Assembly: GCF_024868665.1 (NCBI RefSeq)
Contig: NC_079890.1
Location: 3,094,093 to 3,158,092 of the forward strand
Direction of reading: 5' to 3'
Length of the DNA: 64,000 nucleotides
Origin: Triplophysa rosa
Lineage: Eukaryota; Chordata; Actinopteri; Cypriniformes; Nemacheilidae
The notes under the pieces were generated by a model. That model was not told the origin of the DNA. It searched no databases and saw nothing but the letters and a program-made list of their open reading frames with translations. Positions 13,109-25,137 of the stretch are shown piece after piece. Position 1 is the stretch's first letter, and every line of letters starts with the position of its first letter. A program made the translations under genes and the position numbers.

Positions 13109-14394
13109 TGTCATTGGCATTCCTGCCGTGTCATGATGTTGTAGCAGCGGCGTGATAAGACAAACACAGCGAGAAGGTCAAGTGACGGCCGCACAGCGGA
13201 TGGTAGAGGGGTTGTGGCAGGACACCTCTGGATTGAGCTGGGAGAGATGGAACGTGGTACAGGTGCTTCTGGAGGCTCGCCAATCCTTTTTCTTTAGATT
13301 GGAGTGCCGTTGTGGTTCTGTAATGCTTTTAGTTCCTATCGGTGATCGCTGATGGACAGAGAAGGATAAGAGGAGGCTTTTGGAGCTTGAAATTTTGAAT
13401 TTGGTCAAATGGCTTTTCTGAAAACCAAGAATTTCGAACCAATGCACAGAGCTTCACTGTTTTAAAATGAATGGGACCAGTTCGAGCCTGTCCTGTCTCA
13501 GCGTTGTGTACGTTCAGGTAACTGACAGACCTCCTTGGCAACATATCGTACAGATCTTACCGTTGAACCTTCAGCCTTCACCGCTCTTCACTGCTATAAA
13601 TCTCCAGACGTCTTCGTGATTTAAGGTGCAGTTGTTATGACGATCATAGAACACGTGCGGCCGTCGAGATAAACCTGCCAGTCTAGGTGAGACGCTAAAA
13701 GACAGAGCGAGAGAGACTGGAAGAAAAAAAGAGGCAGCTTGACCTTGCAGTTTGTATACATCACATCTCGGGGAAATTGCGCGCTAATGGCTGTTTCCAG
13801 TTGTATTGTCAAAGGTCTTGTTAATATTTCATTCACAGACGGAGGGAATGAGAAGTGAACGGCTCCAGGAGTTTTCTGATGTATAAACAAGAGAAAGACA
13901 GAGCGAGTGTCGAAGGCCGGGGCGGCGTGCTGGCATACAGTATATCGTGTTAACTGTGTGGACGTTCTCCTGAAGCATTTGAACTGTTTACGATTGTCTG
14001 TCAATATTGCACAAACATATTAAGATTGGAATAATGTGCAACTGCTATATACACGGCTCCAACTCACCTGTCTGTATTCATACATGACTCATCACTTAAT
14101 TCAGGGTATGAGTGTGTATATATATTATGATTTTAGTCATGGCACCCACAGACAGAGGGGGGTAGTGATAGAGATAAAAGAAACGATTAGTCAGGTGCAG
14201 TGCATAATGACTGCAATATATTTTTATATCGCAGCAAAGGTGGCAGGAATGAGAAAAAGTGCAATATTCATTCCATTTGCTTTTCAGGCTAAAAGCAGAA
14301 TCTGTCTCAACACAGACGCTCCGTCAGAAATCGCATACTATGAGAGTACATACTGATTTAAACGAAGTACCTACCTATCGACCGTTAAAACAGC
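13109..14394. other. Intergenic, nothing recognised
   Basis: Mixed-composition sequence with open frames up to 127 codons on the minus strand (13621-14004). There is no recognisable domain and there are no convincing splice-bounded exons. Confidence 0.5.
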
Positions 14395-15150
14395 ACGTTC
14401 TATCTAGTATGTGTGGGGGTAGTATAAATAGATTTCGGACCGCCATGTTATATTGTCACGTGACCCGTATGCTCTTTGACCTACGATGTATTAACATCAA
14501 CCTGTATCTAGGCGTCGGTACAAACATAATCTATTCACGAGAAATTCATTCATCTCTACTTACATTTAAAAACCGGACACCCGCTTTGAAGTTTTACGCT
14601 ATTTTTATTTGATGAAAATAAAGCTCCCGTTGCATCATGGGATAGAGAAGTGTCCATGCACACTCACGAATCTCGGAGGAAGCAGTAGACCATCGGGGTA
14701 TTTCTCGCCTGTTTTGTGCATACCGAAGTTTCGGATATATTCATGACTCATACTCATTTACGCCTGCTATATAGTATGTAAGTAGGGCTGTCAAACGATT
14801 TATCACGATTAATCGCATCCAGAATAAAAGTCTGTGTTTACATAATGTATGTCTGTGTACTGTGCATATTAATTTAGTATTTATAAACACATACTGTACA
14901 TGTACACAAACGTGTATATATTTAGAAAATGTTTAAATGTATTTATTTATATTTTCCAATAATTTAAATTATATGTAAATGTTTATTAATATTAACATTT
15001 TATTTTTTTCTTAAATTAAAAGTTCAAAATTAAAATGCACAGTACACAGACATACATTATGTAAACCCAAACTTTTATTCTGGATGCGATTAATCGCGAT
15101 TAATCGTTTGACAGCCCTATATGGAAGTAAGCGATTTTGGATGCAGGGAG
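14395..15150. repeat. Dispersed repeat copy (related to 46008-46428), interrupted by a hAT MITE
   Basis: 14460-14782 plus 15128-15150 align with 46084-46428: both contain tatgctctttgacctay, gacatttaaaaac-like words, catcatgggatagag, gcagtagaccat, and end at cgcctrctatatagtatg then gaagta, cggatgcaggg. The copy is split at 14783 by the 337-bp MITE. Confidence 0.75.
14783..15119. mobile_element. hAT-type palindromic MITE with long TIRs
   Basis: Starts tagggctgtcaaacgatt and ends aatcgtttgacagcccta. Long terminal inverted repeats run inward: gattaatcgcatccagaata, then acataatgtatgtctgtgta, each mirrored on the right. Flanks are tatgtaag (14775-14782) and tatggaag (15120-15127), a 7-of-8 match to an 8-bp duplication. 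It is non-coding. The related sequence at 46397-46404 shows the site without the insertion. Confidence 0.92.
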
Positions 15151-17390
15151 AGTCTCAGCATCAAACTTCTGAGCAGAAGGAACCTGTTGCCAAAATGCAT
15201 TAAAGAATATCTACAGAACATCTCTAATAATTGCCACTTTTGTTGAGTGATTTATGTGAATCGATATGTTAAATTCCAGTGAATTACGCTTCGTGTGCAG
15301 CTTTCATACCAGTCTCAGCTTCATCTGAATAGCAGGAATTAAAGTGATAGTCCACCCAAAGATGAAAATTCTGTCATCATTTACTCGCCCTCTTGTCATT
15401 TCAAACCTGTATGACTTTCTTTCTTCCGCAGAACACAAAAGAAGACGTTTTCAAGAAAGTTGGTAACCGAACAGCACTAGACCCCATTCACTTCTATTGT
15501 ATGGACCCAAAACCAATTCAAGTGAATGGGGTCCAGTTAACAACATGGAATCAACTGTTAAAAAAATCAGCGAAAAAATGTTGAATCAGCCGAGTCCACT
15601 CGTCGAACTCTTCTATCCGCGCTTATCCGCGATTGAGTATGCTTAAGAAGCTGTGCGGACGCGAAAAGTCAAGTATACCCGGCGCTTAAGATGGGAGGAA
15701 AATCATAGGAAAGTCATACAAATGTTGAATGGCATGTTGGTGAGAAGAGAGAATTTTCATTTTGTAGTGAAAGAAAGAGTGTGGAGCTGTAAAATAAATG
15801 TGGATTGTAGAGGCAAAATAATCTGGATTTGTGTGAATTTGATGAGAAATGTTTGAGTTCATATTGAGATGTTGCATAATATTGACTTTTGATCGCAGAC
15901 TTGACAAATCTGAGCTCAGTTTGAGACATTGTTGACATCTCTTCTGAAACTCTAATGGCAGAGACATTTGTGAGATTTCTGACTCTTTTTCTCAGAAGAA
16001 ATATCTGGGCCACATGAGATTTAAGCATTTTGTTTAATTTGCTCTCCATTTATTCTCACTGATGTCTCGGAGATATATTATAGATATTAAAATAGATCTA
16101 ATCTGTGTCTTTTCTTTGTTGTTATGGGTAGGTGAGAAATGATACGTCTAAGAATTCAGAGCAGATTTAGATATAGGCTATATTTAGAAAAAAATAGATG
16201 TTCAAACAAAAGAAAACATTCAGTTTTCTGTAATTTACATGTTCCTGTAGAGGCATCTAAAGTGAAAGAAAGAGTGTGGAGCTGTAAAATCATCTGTAAA
16301 ATTATCATCTACCCACACTCTTTTTTTGGGGGGGGGGGAGGGAGACGCACTCATGACCAGAAGGTTGCCGGTTTGATTCTCAGGGCCGGCGGGAAACGAC
16401 TGAGGTGCCCTTGATCTCTGCCCACTGCTCCGGGTATACGTGTGTTCACGACTTGCTGTGCGTGTGTTCACTACTCTCTGGATGGGTTAAATGCAGAGGT
16501 CACATTTCGGGTATGGGTCACCATACCTGACAAATAGGTCACTTTCACTAAATGTGGAATCCCTTGAATTAGATTGAATCAGAAATGATTTTCTGCCCCT
16601 AGTTCTTGGCCAGCGTACTGTATATTTAACTGTACCCTTAGTCAAAGGTAAAGCTACTAATCACGCTTTCAGGTGACACATTTGGCTCCTATTCTAAAAT
16701 CCTGTTCCAAAAATAGCTTTCCAGTTTTATTGGCGAATGTACGTGTCTAGGGTGACATTTTTTTTTAGTGTAAACTCAGTAACCTTCTTTCCATGCAAAT
16801 TACACAGCGACCCGATATACTTCAATACATTTCTCTTATTCATTATCCAAAAGCTGGGCTTCTGGGTCTGAGGATGAGAAAGATGCTAGCTTACATCTGA
16901 ACGTATGTTTATGTGTGTGTGTGTGTGTCACATTACGTAACCACCTCTGGATCGGCTCCGTCACACAGGGAGTGTGGGAAACGTTTACGTTCGGTCACGT
17001 TGGCACCTCCCTGTTTCGCTCCGTTTCGTCTCTTCCCTCCTTTGTTGAGTTCTTTATCATCTAAGCAGCCATGACTGTTGCTTTGCTCGGGTCAACATTG
17101 AGTATGTCACATTTTTATGATGAAAAGCAAAACCCACCACAATGGATTAATGCATTATGGTAAAGGGAGGTGGACAGGAGCAAGGTCAAGTAACATTTTC
17201 TGAAGGCTCCTCATAACACAATGGGTGGTTGTCAGGGCATTGCTATGCAATTGCTAAGGTATTCAGAATACTTTTTAGCACATTGGTATGCAATTGCTAG
17301 GGTGGTTTCTATGTGGTTGTTTGGCACAGGTCTTTCTTTGAACATCTATGAGTGATTACTTTTTACTAAGCAATTTGGTATGAGGTAGTG
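15128..17390. other. Intergenic with MITE and SINE remnants
   Basis: No gene recognised. 15339-15560 is a partial TTAA-family MITE (TTAA at 15339, agtccacccaaagatgaaaa, then an inner hairpin gaccccattcact/agtgaatggggtc). A phrase, gaaagaaagagtgtggagct, occurs at 15768 and again at about 16264. 17215-17330 has tandem-like words gcaattgctaggg related to the common fish minisatellite. Confidence 0.5.
16335..16556 (+). repeat. tRNA-derived SINE fragment (HE1-like)
   Basis: Contains cagaaggttgccggtttgat with a B-box-like core, then ggtgcccttgatctctgccc, actgctccgggtat, tggatgggttaaatgcagag and gtatgggtcaccatacctg. These are body and tail words of a widespread fish tRNA-derived SINE. The 5' part of the tRNA head is lost next to a T/G homopolymer run at 16320-16340. 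Confidence 0.7.
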
Positions 17391-17398
17391 CTATGCAC

Positions 17399-18138
17399 TA
17401 GGGTTGTCACGGTACCATAAACATGTCTTACGATACTATACCAGCTGAAGTATCTCGATACCAAGTAGTATCACGATGCTGTGCCATATAATTCAAATCT
17501 ATACAAAAAAAACACAGATTTAGATTTACATTTTGTATTTACTATAGTAAACTGTATTATACTTTGCACTAGATTATGTTGTTGTATTAACTGTAGTAAT
17601 TGGATAAATTGTAGCAAATACATTTACATTTAGTAATTTGTAAATACTATAAATACTGTAGTATACTTACATATTTACTAAGATAAGACTCAAAAACACT
17701 AGTATCTATGAGTTTTAGTAATTTACTGTAGTAAATACTAAAGTACACTAGATCATTTTTCACGTAGGAACTAATTCAAATGTGGGACCAATTTAATTGA
17801 TACAGCAGTCTTTATAAAGGGAAATATTAGGCTTACTTTAAATGCAGAACTAAGACGGCCAGTAGGTGGCGTTAATTTTCCACTGAGTTAGTGAATCATT
17901 AAACCAACTCGTTCAAATCGCCAATTTGAATCATTAACTCGTCCAAGACATTCAAAACACACATTCATTTAGGAGATAAACACCGCAAAAAGGCAGATGT
18001 AAGTGTTAAAATAAATATTAATGCGCATATGCAACATTAACTACGGTACTACCGTATCAAAAATAGAGAGGCATCGCGGGTATTTTGAAGCTTTAGCATC
18101 GCGATGCTACCGTAGCACCGGTACACCGTGCAACCCTA
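17399..18138. mobile_element. hAT-type non-autonomous element with 8-bp TSD
   Basis: Left end tagggttgtcacggtacc and right end ggtacaccgtgcaaccctа-type terminus (18120-18138) are inverted. A perfect 8-bp duplication, ctatgcac, flanks it at 17391-17398 and 18139-18146. The 740-bp interior has no transposase frame. Confidence 0.92.
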
Positions 18139-18288
18139 CTATGCACGATGCAGAATGACCTTAAACCATAATTCGAGTGCTTTATAAACCATAGATCGAG
18201 AAAACAAATAATTCACATATTTTTTATTTTACGTATAAGCAAATGACAAATATTTATCATACATGCTGTCTGCGTGATTCTCAGACTT

Positions 18289-18790
18289 GCTTCAACAAGT
18301 TTCCTTTTGATGCAACAAGGTATGCTTAAAAGCATTCATTTAAAAGCCTTAACTGACAGTTTAACACAATTTTGAACATTTATTACAAAAAGGCCTTAAA
18401 CATTCTCATTCCCGTAACCATTTAAAACTGTCAATCAAATAGCATGTTTTGCTAAAAAAAAGTGTCATGATGCCCAAGCAAGCTTTTACTAATCATACAT
18501 AATAGGACATTAATGAAGTATATTTTAATAGGAAATTATAAATGTTATATTTATTTAAATGGGGAAAATTACCTGTATCGGTAGTGAGTGAAAAAAGCTG
18601 TGTACACAGCATGACAAGAGAATATTAGGTTTTAAACTAGAGAAATATGAAGTAATCTGTTAACCATTTGAAAGGTTCTGGTAGATGTGTTTCTTCACAT
18701 CAAATCAAACTTAATGTAAATATTTTTGTGTGTGTGCAAACAGTCCTTTAAAATGTTACAGAGAGCATCAGTCATGGACACTTTTCATTT
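18289..18790. repeat. Dispersed repeat, copy A, with empty TTAA site
   Basis: Aligns with 23812-24404. Shared words include catttaaaac, tgatgcc, aagcaag, acctgtatcggta, aaaaaagctgtgtacac, aagagaatatta, actagagaaatat, ccatttgaaaggttctggta and gtgtttcttcacat. At 18711-18714 there is a single TTAA where copy B carries a 110-bp MITE. Confidence 0.8.
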
Positions 18791-18818
18791 CCATTATTTC
18801 GTTGAATCTTCTGTCAGT

Positions 18819-19060
18819 GACAACGTTTACATGCACCCTCATAATGCGATTATAGTAGGATTTTGGCAATATTGTGATTACACTTAACCTCATGTAAGCG
18901 CAATAATTCGATCTAAATAATGTGATTAAGCTCATAATCGCAGTAAGCATAATCGAATATGTGGAGTACGCCGGTTTTAATCGCAATAAGAATGCATATA
19001 AACACTTTAATCGCATTTATGCTGCTCTGATCAAGGTGCGCATGTGCTTCTGTTACGCAC
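18819..19060. repeat. MITE-like repeat rich in aatcgc words
   Basis: Begins acgtttacatgcaccctcat and carries many copies of ataatgcgattat/taatcgca-type words in both orientations. A related fragment lies at 10265-10410. Boundaries and superfamily are unclear. Confidence 0.45.
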
Positions 19061-19159
19061 CTTAAGCGCAAATTCATGGTATACATGACCAGTGTTGGGT
19101 AAATTACTCAGAAAAAGTAATTAATTACTACTTACATATTCACTAGTGTAATTAGATTA

Positions 19160-19298
19160 ATGTACATTTACCAATTTGGCAGACGCTGACTTACATTGCA
19201 TTATACTATACATTTGTTTCTAAGTATGTGCAATCCCCTGGGATCGATCCCACGACCTTGGTGTTGTTAGCACCATGCTCTAACCACTGAGCTACAGG
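19160..19298 (-). repeat. tRNA-derived SINE, minus strand
   Basis: On the minus strand the head reads ctgtagctcagtggttagag (A box), about 40 nt later gggatcgatcccaggg (B box), and ends in tgtaagtcagcgtctgcca, the common fish SINE tail. It sits inside another repeat whose words (agtaattaattactact and aaagtatttaattactta) flank it, so it inserted there later. Confidence 0.75.
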
Positions 19299-19309
19299 AA
19301 AGCTATAAA

Positions 19310-20730
19310 TAACTCTCTCCAAAAAGTATTTAATTACTTATTACTAATTAATTTCTATGTCCTATATCAGGACACGTGGCTCACACGCGGCTCACAAATG
19401 AACCATGGTTTTAATATAGTAAAGGTAGTAACCATCTTTTTGGTGTAGTCACGTCAGGCAATTTTAATCTGCACCCGATTCTGGGATCCCTGTCCTGCTG
19501 TGAAAGACTGATTGAGCATGAGCCAATAGTACCTGAGAGCGGAATGTTTAAACACTATCATTGGTCTGAGCTACTGAACGAATACGCCTCTTCACTGAAC
19601 TAGTCAGTCATCTGACATAAGAATCAGACATCTCGTTCGTGAGCGACGAGCTGGTGACCGAATGAATTAGAGAAAGCATGTCAATGGCTCAATACAGCAC
19701 GTGAGTCACTCTCGTTCGCAACAACAACAGAATATGATATATTGTAGCATAATATACATTACAATTATACAAACACGTTATTAAAATTACTTGTACTACA
19801 TATAAGACACTCATTTTCGCCACCTCCTGGCGTATGTATGTAATATATGACGAAATGGTCACTGAACGAATCACTCAAATGAATCAAAATTCCCATCACT
19901 ACCGCCAATAATCTTTGGCTGGCCCGCCTTAACATTTCAAGTAAGTGGAGAGACTTTAAGAATGGTGTGCTTTAAGAAATGCACGTCCTGAGACGCCACA
20001 TGAAATTCCAAAACGCTGCTACATTCAATACGAAAGTAATTCCCGCCGCTCATAAAGATTGACGTCTTATAAAGCGATTTGATCTGTCCGTCCTAGAAAC
20101 GTAATGTTATTACAACGTTATAATCGGCAATCCACAGCCACAGGCAGTCGGGTTTGCGCACGCGATAGGTCGCATCCAAAACGCGTCTTGTGCCCTTGAA
20201 ATGAACAGGAAGGGTACTACACCACTGTTGTCTCTGATAAGGGAAAAACAATGTTGTTTTTTATGACTCTAGATTTGTTATTAGTTTTACTATTTGTAGT
20301 TTTGTTTTGCACTTCTCGGCCACCGTAGATAACGTATTTAAGTAACGTGCTCTGTAGAGCAGTTTGTCCGTTTAGGGCTACTGTAGAAACAACATGGCGA
20401 ATTCCATGCAGGAGGATCCGCGGTGTATGTACAGTAGATAGAAATAGCTCATTCTAAGGTCATAAAAACATTACGCTTCATTATGTAAGGTCTTTATCCA
20501 CCTTATTGCCAGTGTTTTATTGTGTTTGCTTAACCAAAATAAAAGTATGATGGCTTTAAACTACTGTAAATGGCTGAAACCAACACAACAAACAACTGCT
20601 ACAGAAAACACACATTGTAATTTGACTTCACAACCTTATTAGTTACTGAGGTAAAGACCGTCTGACAACTTCCCTTCCTGAAAATCTAAGTAGCCAATCC
20701 TGACTGAATTCCTGACACAAATTCCGTCAC
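19310..20730. other. Intergenic, nothing recognised
   Basis: AT-rich sequence without recognisable coding exons. Several tgaatgaatc/gaatcact words suggest old repeats. Confidence 0.45.
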
Positions 20731-20739
20731 AAACCTGTC

Positions 20740-22150
20740 ACAGACCACGTGTTGAGTTAAGCCTGAGGTATCGATAAACCAGATGCTGAATCCCACGCAG
20801 ACGCGGGAAGACTCCACCTTGAGACGCGCGAGGAATTCTCAAGGAGCAACAGAGCAAGCGGAGCAGGAAGCGTCGGCATGCGCGGGAAAACAGACGCGCC
20901 AAACGCGCCCCTCGAGCTACACATCCACCAATCAGAGCCGCCTCATGTCACACGCGAGTCTGAGTCCACATCAGAGAAATCCAACAGTTCCTCAAGGTGT
21001 TTCGTGTTCAGCTTTATGCAAGTGAACGTAAACATTACAAGCTTATCGTTTGGGGGGGGGTTCTATCGTATTTAGCAAGGTATTGCGGATATCTCCGAAT
21101 ATATTTATTTCTTGACGTCTGGCAACACATTAAACGGTGGTTCTCATCAATTGATGACTTTAGTTCACATATCACTCAAAATCTAAATTTGACCACCTGA
21201 CAAACCAGGTTGCGCGCAACAGGAGGGGGCAGAGGCCAACGTACGAACGTCTCCCCTCGTCCTCAAAGCGAACCACCATCATATTGCTAATTAAAAAGTG
21301 ATCAGACTCTATCTGATCCCGTTCTGCGCGCACGAAGCCGGCAAACGCGAACACAGTCACGGGTACGAACGCGAGCTGCGTCCTTCTGTCTGTAATAAAC
21401 GCACGCGCAGACACCCTATCATGACTATGTGATGAGGGATGATGACCTTGCGCGTGCATAGATGACAGCTTCGTCAAAGGCAGCAGAGTAAATAAATTTA
21501 CCTTCACATTAAACACAACAAGTGCCGTAAGGAAGAAAACGAGATTTGAGCAATCTAAGGGAATGCATTTTGGTGTCATAAATAGAGAGCCGTCTGCACC
21601 TGTTTGCATGTTTGGCAACTCACAAAATTGAAGAAAAAGCAACAAATGTAGTCTGGGTCGTGCTAAATAAAAGGTGGCTCACGGTACTGACCCGCGCAAC
21701 GTGCGGTACCGGGTGCCGCCAGCTCGTCTGATATTCAAGGGCGTGCGTTCTCCCTAAAACAAGCGAGAGTAAACCAGCAAAGTACGAAAATCACATTTGG
21801 ATTGGACATGCATCTCACCTTTCCCGTCCTCGTCCTCTCGGTTCAGGTGCATGACTGTTCGCCTCTGTCACGCCAACAAACGCTGTTTTTTGGACAAGTG
21901 CTCTCCAAGAAAAGTCGAATCCACAATGTATCTCGTTCTTCCAACAGACGAGTGACCATGGAGCAGACGCGCGCGCGCTTTCTCTCTCCTTCCCTCCTTA
22001 TTTCTTTCTTTCACTCATTAGATTTTTCTTTCCCTCTTTTTCTTAACCCCCTCATTCGATTGATGGTTGTAGATGGGCTTGAAGGTGGGATGAGGGCGAG
22101 GATGGCGAGGTGCGCGTCCGTGTCACCGCCAGCTGATGGCATCTCAGTTT
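20740..22150. promoter_or_regulatory. CpG-rich block, possible promoter / first exon
   Basis: Dense in CpG compared with flanking DNA (acgcgggaag, gagacgcgcgagg, gcgcgcgcg, ctgacccgcgcaacgtgcgg). On the minus strand an open frame ending near 21504 has a hydrophobic segment (NLVFFLTALVVFNVK) directly followed by gtaaat, a possible splice donor. That would fit a signal-peptide first exon of a minus-strand gene with a long first intron. I do not recognise the protein and found no downstream exon in the window, so this is only a candidate. Confidence 0.35.
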
Positions 22151-22199
22151 ATGCACAGTTGAGCGCTTCTGCAATTCAGTCACAACCACTTGTACCATA

Positions 22200-23800
22200 A
22201 CATCATCTTCTACTGCGCCAGAACATTATTTATTCATTGTATTATTATGTGTTGTATACAACACCAATAACAACAAAAACATTTACATTTTATAAATCCT
22301 TATAAAAATAGGCCTATATAGTATTACGCGCATATTTCTATATTGGGCAAAATTACGATTTCAAGAAAGGGTGTGCGCAAAAAGATGACCTGGAGTGACG
22401 CCGCCCAGAATTTGAAATTAAATTGGAAATTGTAAGTGGAATTGACTGAATTCAGAGATAATGAACTAAATGTAATGAGAGCAAATAACTTCTAGGTTCT
22501 CCATATACCTGCTTCTTGTTGTTTCATTCCAAGACTTTATAGAGAAATTTACTCTATTATGGGAAATAAATTCTTGCATTGTGTCAATGATAACATGGCT
22601 GCACTTGTCAATATAGAAAAATGAAATGCATTAAAACTGCACTTATTGCAGCTGCAAACCCAGCGTATGAAATGTGGTCTCAGCTGTTTATAATTAGCCA
22701 GTGTTTTGCCATTCCTGATCTTCACAAGCTATTTGGCATCTCGGTTTGAAGTTGTGGATGATTGACGGCTAACAGCAAGAATCATCATAGGATGCTAATT
22801 ATACCTAATGTGTTGATGACATTACCTGCATCCGTTCACACGCACGCAATGTGCCCTCTATTCACACAGAGGTGCCTCTTCTCCCGAAATCAAAATAATT
22901 TTGGAAAGTACTCTACAGCGTGTGTCTCCTGAGACAATTTGTTTTCCCAGCTGGTAGAATATAGTATAAGCACAACAAATCAATTGACTCTCAGCTCACG
23001 GCTGCAGGTTCTCAATGAAACGCAGTGAAACTGACGCCCCCTAGCGGATTTTAAGTGCTAATGTAGGATATAGGTCAAAGTATTGTTGTTAAAACTGGGG
23101 GCTTCGGCCATGAAGCTGGACTTGTGTTATATGGATCTGCTGAGGGCTTAACCTTATAAGTTAGAGCAGCCAGACACCTGAGTGAGATAGGAGCTGATAT
23201 GCTGGCATTACATCACTGCTGCTGGCACACTGATCACACTATCACTCGCACATCAGTCTGTCTGGATCTCTTCATTCACAACACAAACACAACATTGACA
23301 TTTAAATTTATGACTCTTTCAGTATCTCACCACAAACCCACTTTGTGGGTTTTCAAAATGTATTAAATGGTCAAATTCTGTCCACATGCTTGACCTTAGG
23401 AGTGATAAAGGGTGTAAATGGTTCCAGTAAATAAGAGTAAAATCAACTAGTGGCCAAAATTGTTGTCCGGAGAGCATATGCAATATTTGCTTTGAATGCT
23501 GCTCCAGGTTCAATTAAATCATCAAAATATGCCATAAAATGGGGAAAAAAAACACTTATGGGACAAAAAATATATTTGGCAAAAAGGCAAGCTATATCAC
23601 TGCTGTCCTTCTGAAACCTAGTATCTCCATAACTTGTGATTTTATATGTCATTATTATTAGTCACCCTTTATGTTTGTCACTGGGTTTTGCAAATATCTG
23701 AACAATTACAAGTATTGAAAGTGCTTGTCAACTTCGACGACACAGTATTTGGGTGATTCTTACGAAATCTTGGTTTCAAGATGTCAAACATGATTTTCTT
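22200..23800. other. Intergenic, nothing recognised
   Basis: AT-rich with no recognisable exons or complete transposon ends. 23640-23800 may be the outer part of the dispersed repeat that follows. Confidence 0.45.
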
Positions 23801-23811
23801 AAAAACACTTG

Positions 23812-24404
23812 CATCAACAAATTTCCTTTTTATTCAGTTAAAAGAAGGCATGACATGTTTAAAAGCATCAATACATTTTTTTTAAATGATCATTACCGTA
23901 ACCATTTAAAACGGCCAATTTCATAGCATGTTCTGGTAAAAAAAAAGAGAAGCCATGATGCCTAAGCAAGTTTTTATTATTCATACGTAGTAAGACATTA
24001 ATTAATTATATTTAAATAGAAAATTACATGCAACATTTTTTCAAATGCAGAAAACTACCTGTATCGGTAATGAGAATGAAAAAAGCTGTGTACACACACA
24101 GCAAAACAAGAGAATATTACTTTTTTAACTAGAGAAATATAAAGTAATCTGTTAATCTGGTAGCCATTTGAAAGGTTCTGGTAGATGTGTTTCTTCACAT
24201 AAAATCAAACTTAAAGGAGTAGTCACTTCAAAATAAGCCCCCATTGACTTTCCATAGTCATTTTTATTCCTACTATGGAAAGTCAATGGGGGCTTATTTT
24301 AAAGTGAACTACTCCTTTAATGTAAATATCTTGTGAATGTGTGTGTGTGTAAACAGTCCTTTAAAAATGTTACGGAGGATGAGAATATCAGTCATGGACA
24401 CTTA
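23812..24404. repeat. Dispersed repeat, copy B, carrying a TTAA MITE
   Basis: Same family as 18289-18790. It is interrupted by a 110-bp palindrome at 24211-24320. Related sequence may continue to about 24890 but has no partner in copy A, where another repeat begins. Confidence 0.8.
24211..24320. mobile_element. 110-bp near-perfect palindromic TTAA MITE
   Basis: Left arm ttaaaggagtagtcacttca through gactttccatag and right arm ctatggaaagtc through actactcctttaa are inverted copies of about 47 nt, with a loop of about 12 nt. TTAA is present at both ends, and copy A of the host repeat has a single TTAA at the same place, so TTAA is the duplicated target. No coding capacity. A transcript would form a long hairpin. 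Confidence 0.92.
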
Positions 24405-25137
24405 TTTTGTAATTTGAGAACATCTAGTAGAACATCCAATTGTTTTTCACAATATTACAATTTTACTCTGTTACAATTAAAACAATATAATGCACTCAGA
24501 CAAATCAGACGCATTACGGTAATGGGAATTTTAGCAGAAAAAGCAATAAAATACATCAATAATTCATTCCCATGTTAAAATTATGCCTTGTGCAAAGTAG
24601 AGAACACAATTATGTTTATTATAATCATTTTTATGTTACCAAATTATATGGTTTCTAATTCAAATCTTTACTGCCATTTTGTTTCAGTGGCGAGAATGAC
24701 CCAATTATTCTTTAAAAAGTACAGTGTTTCTACCATTTCCTTAAAAACAGCGAATTTGGACAGCCCAGATTTTGAAAGGACAGTGACGATATCAGGGAAT
24801 ATGAGATTTCATATATGGGATATGGGATTTCCAAGATGTCAAGCAAAACTTCAACTGTGTGAAACTGAAATCAATTCTGAATCGTGTCTCTAGGATGTTG
24901 TCTTAGAAGGCTGCTGCCTATGTAGACAACATAGCTTGCTATATTTTGAATCCTCGTCTCTCTCTTTGAGGTAAATTTTCATTAAGCTGCCTCGCTGGTC
25001 TCTTCTGAACTCAAGTCAACAAGCGTGCCTTTCATCTGGCACTGTTTTCATGGGTAATCAAGCATGAGGGTCTGGGTAATTTTTCAGCCTTGATCTCCCG
25101 CTTCACCTTCCTCACGCTGCACATCACATAGTTAAAC

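Noticed and set aside
21172..21645. 157-codon minus-strand open frame as a complete gene
   Set aside because: No recognisable protein. Only its first part could be an exon; the rest lies beyond a plausible splice donor in CpG-rich DNA where stops are rare.
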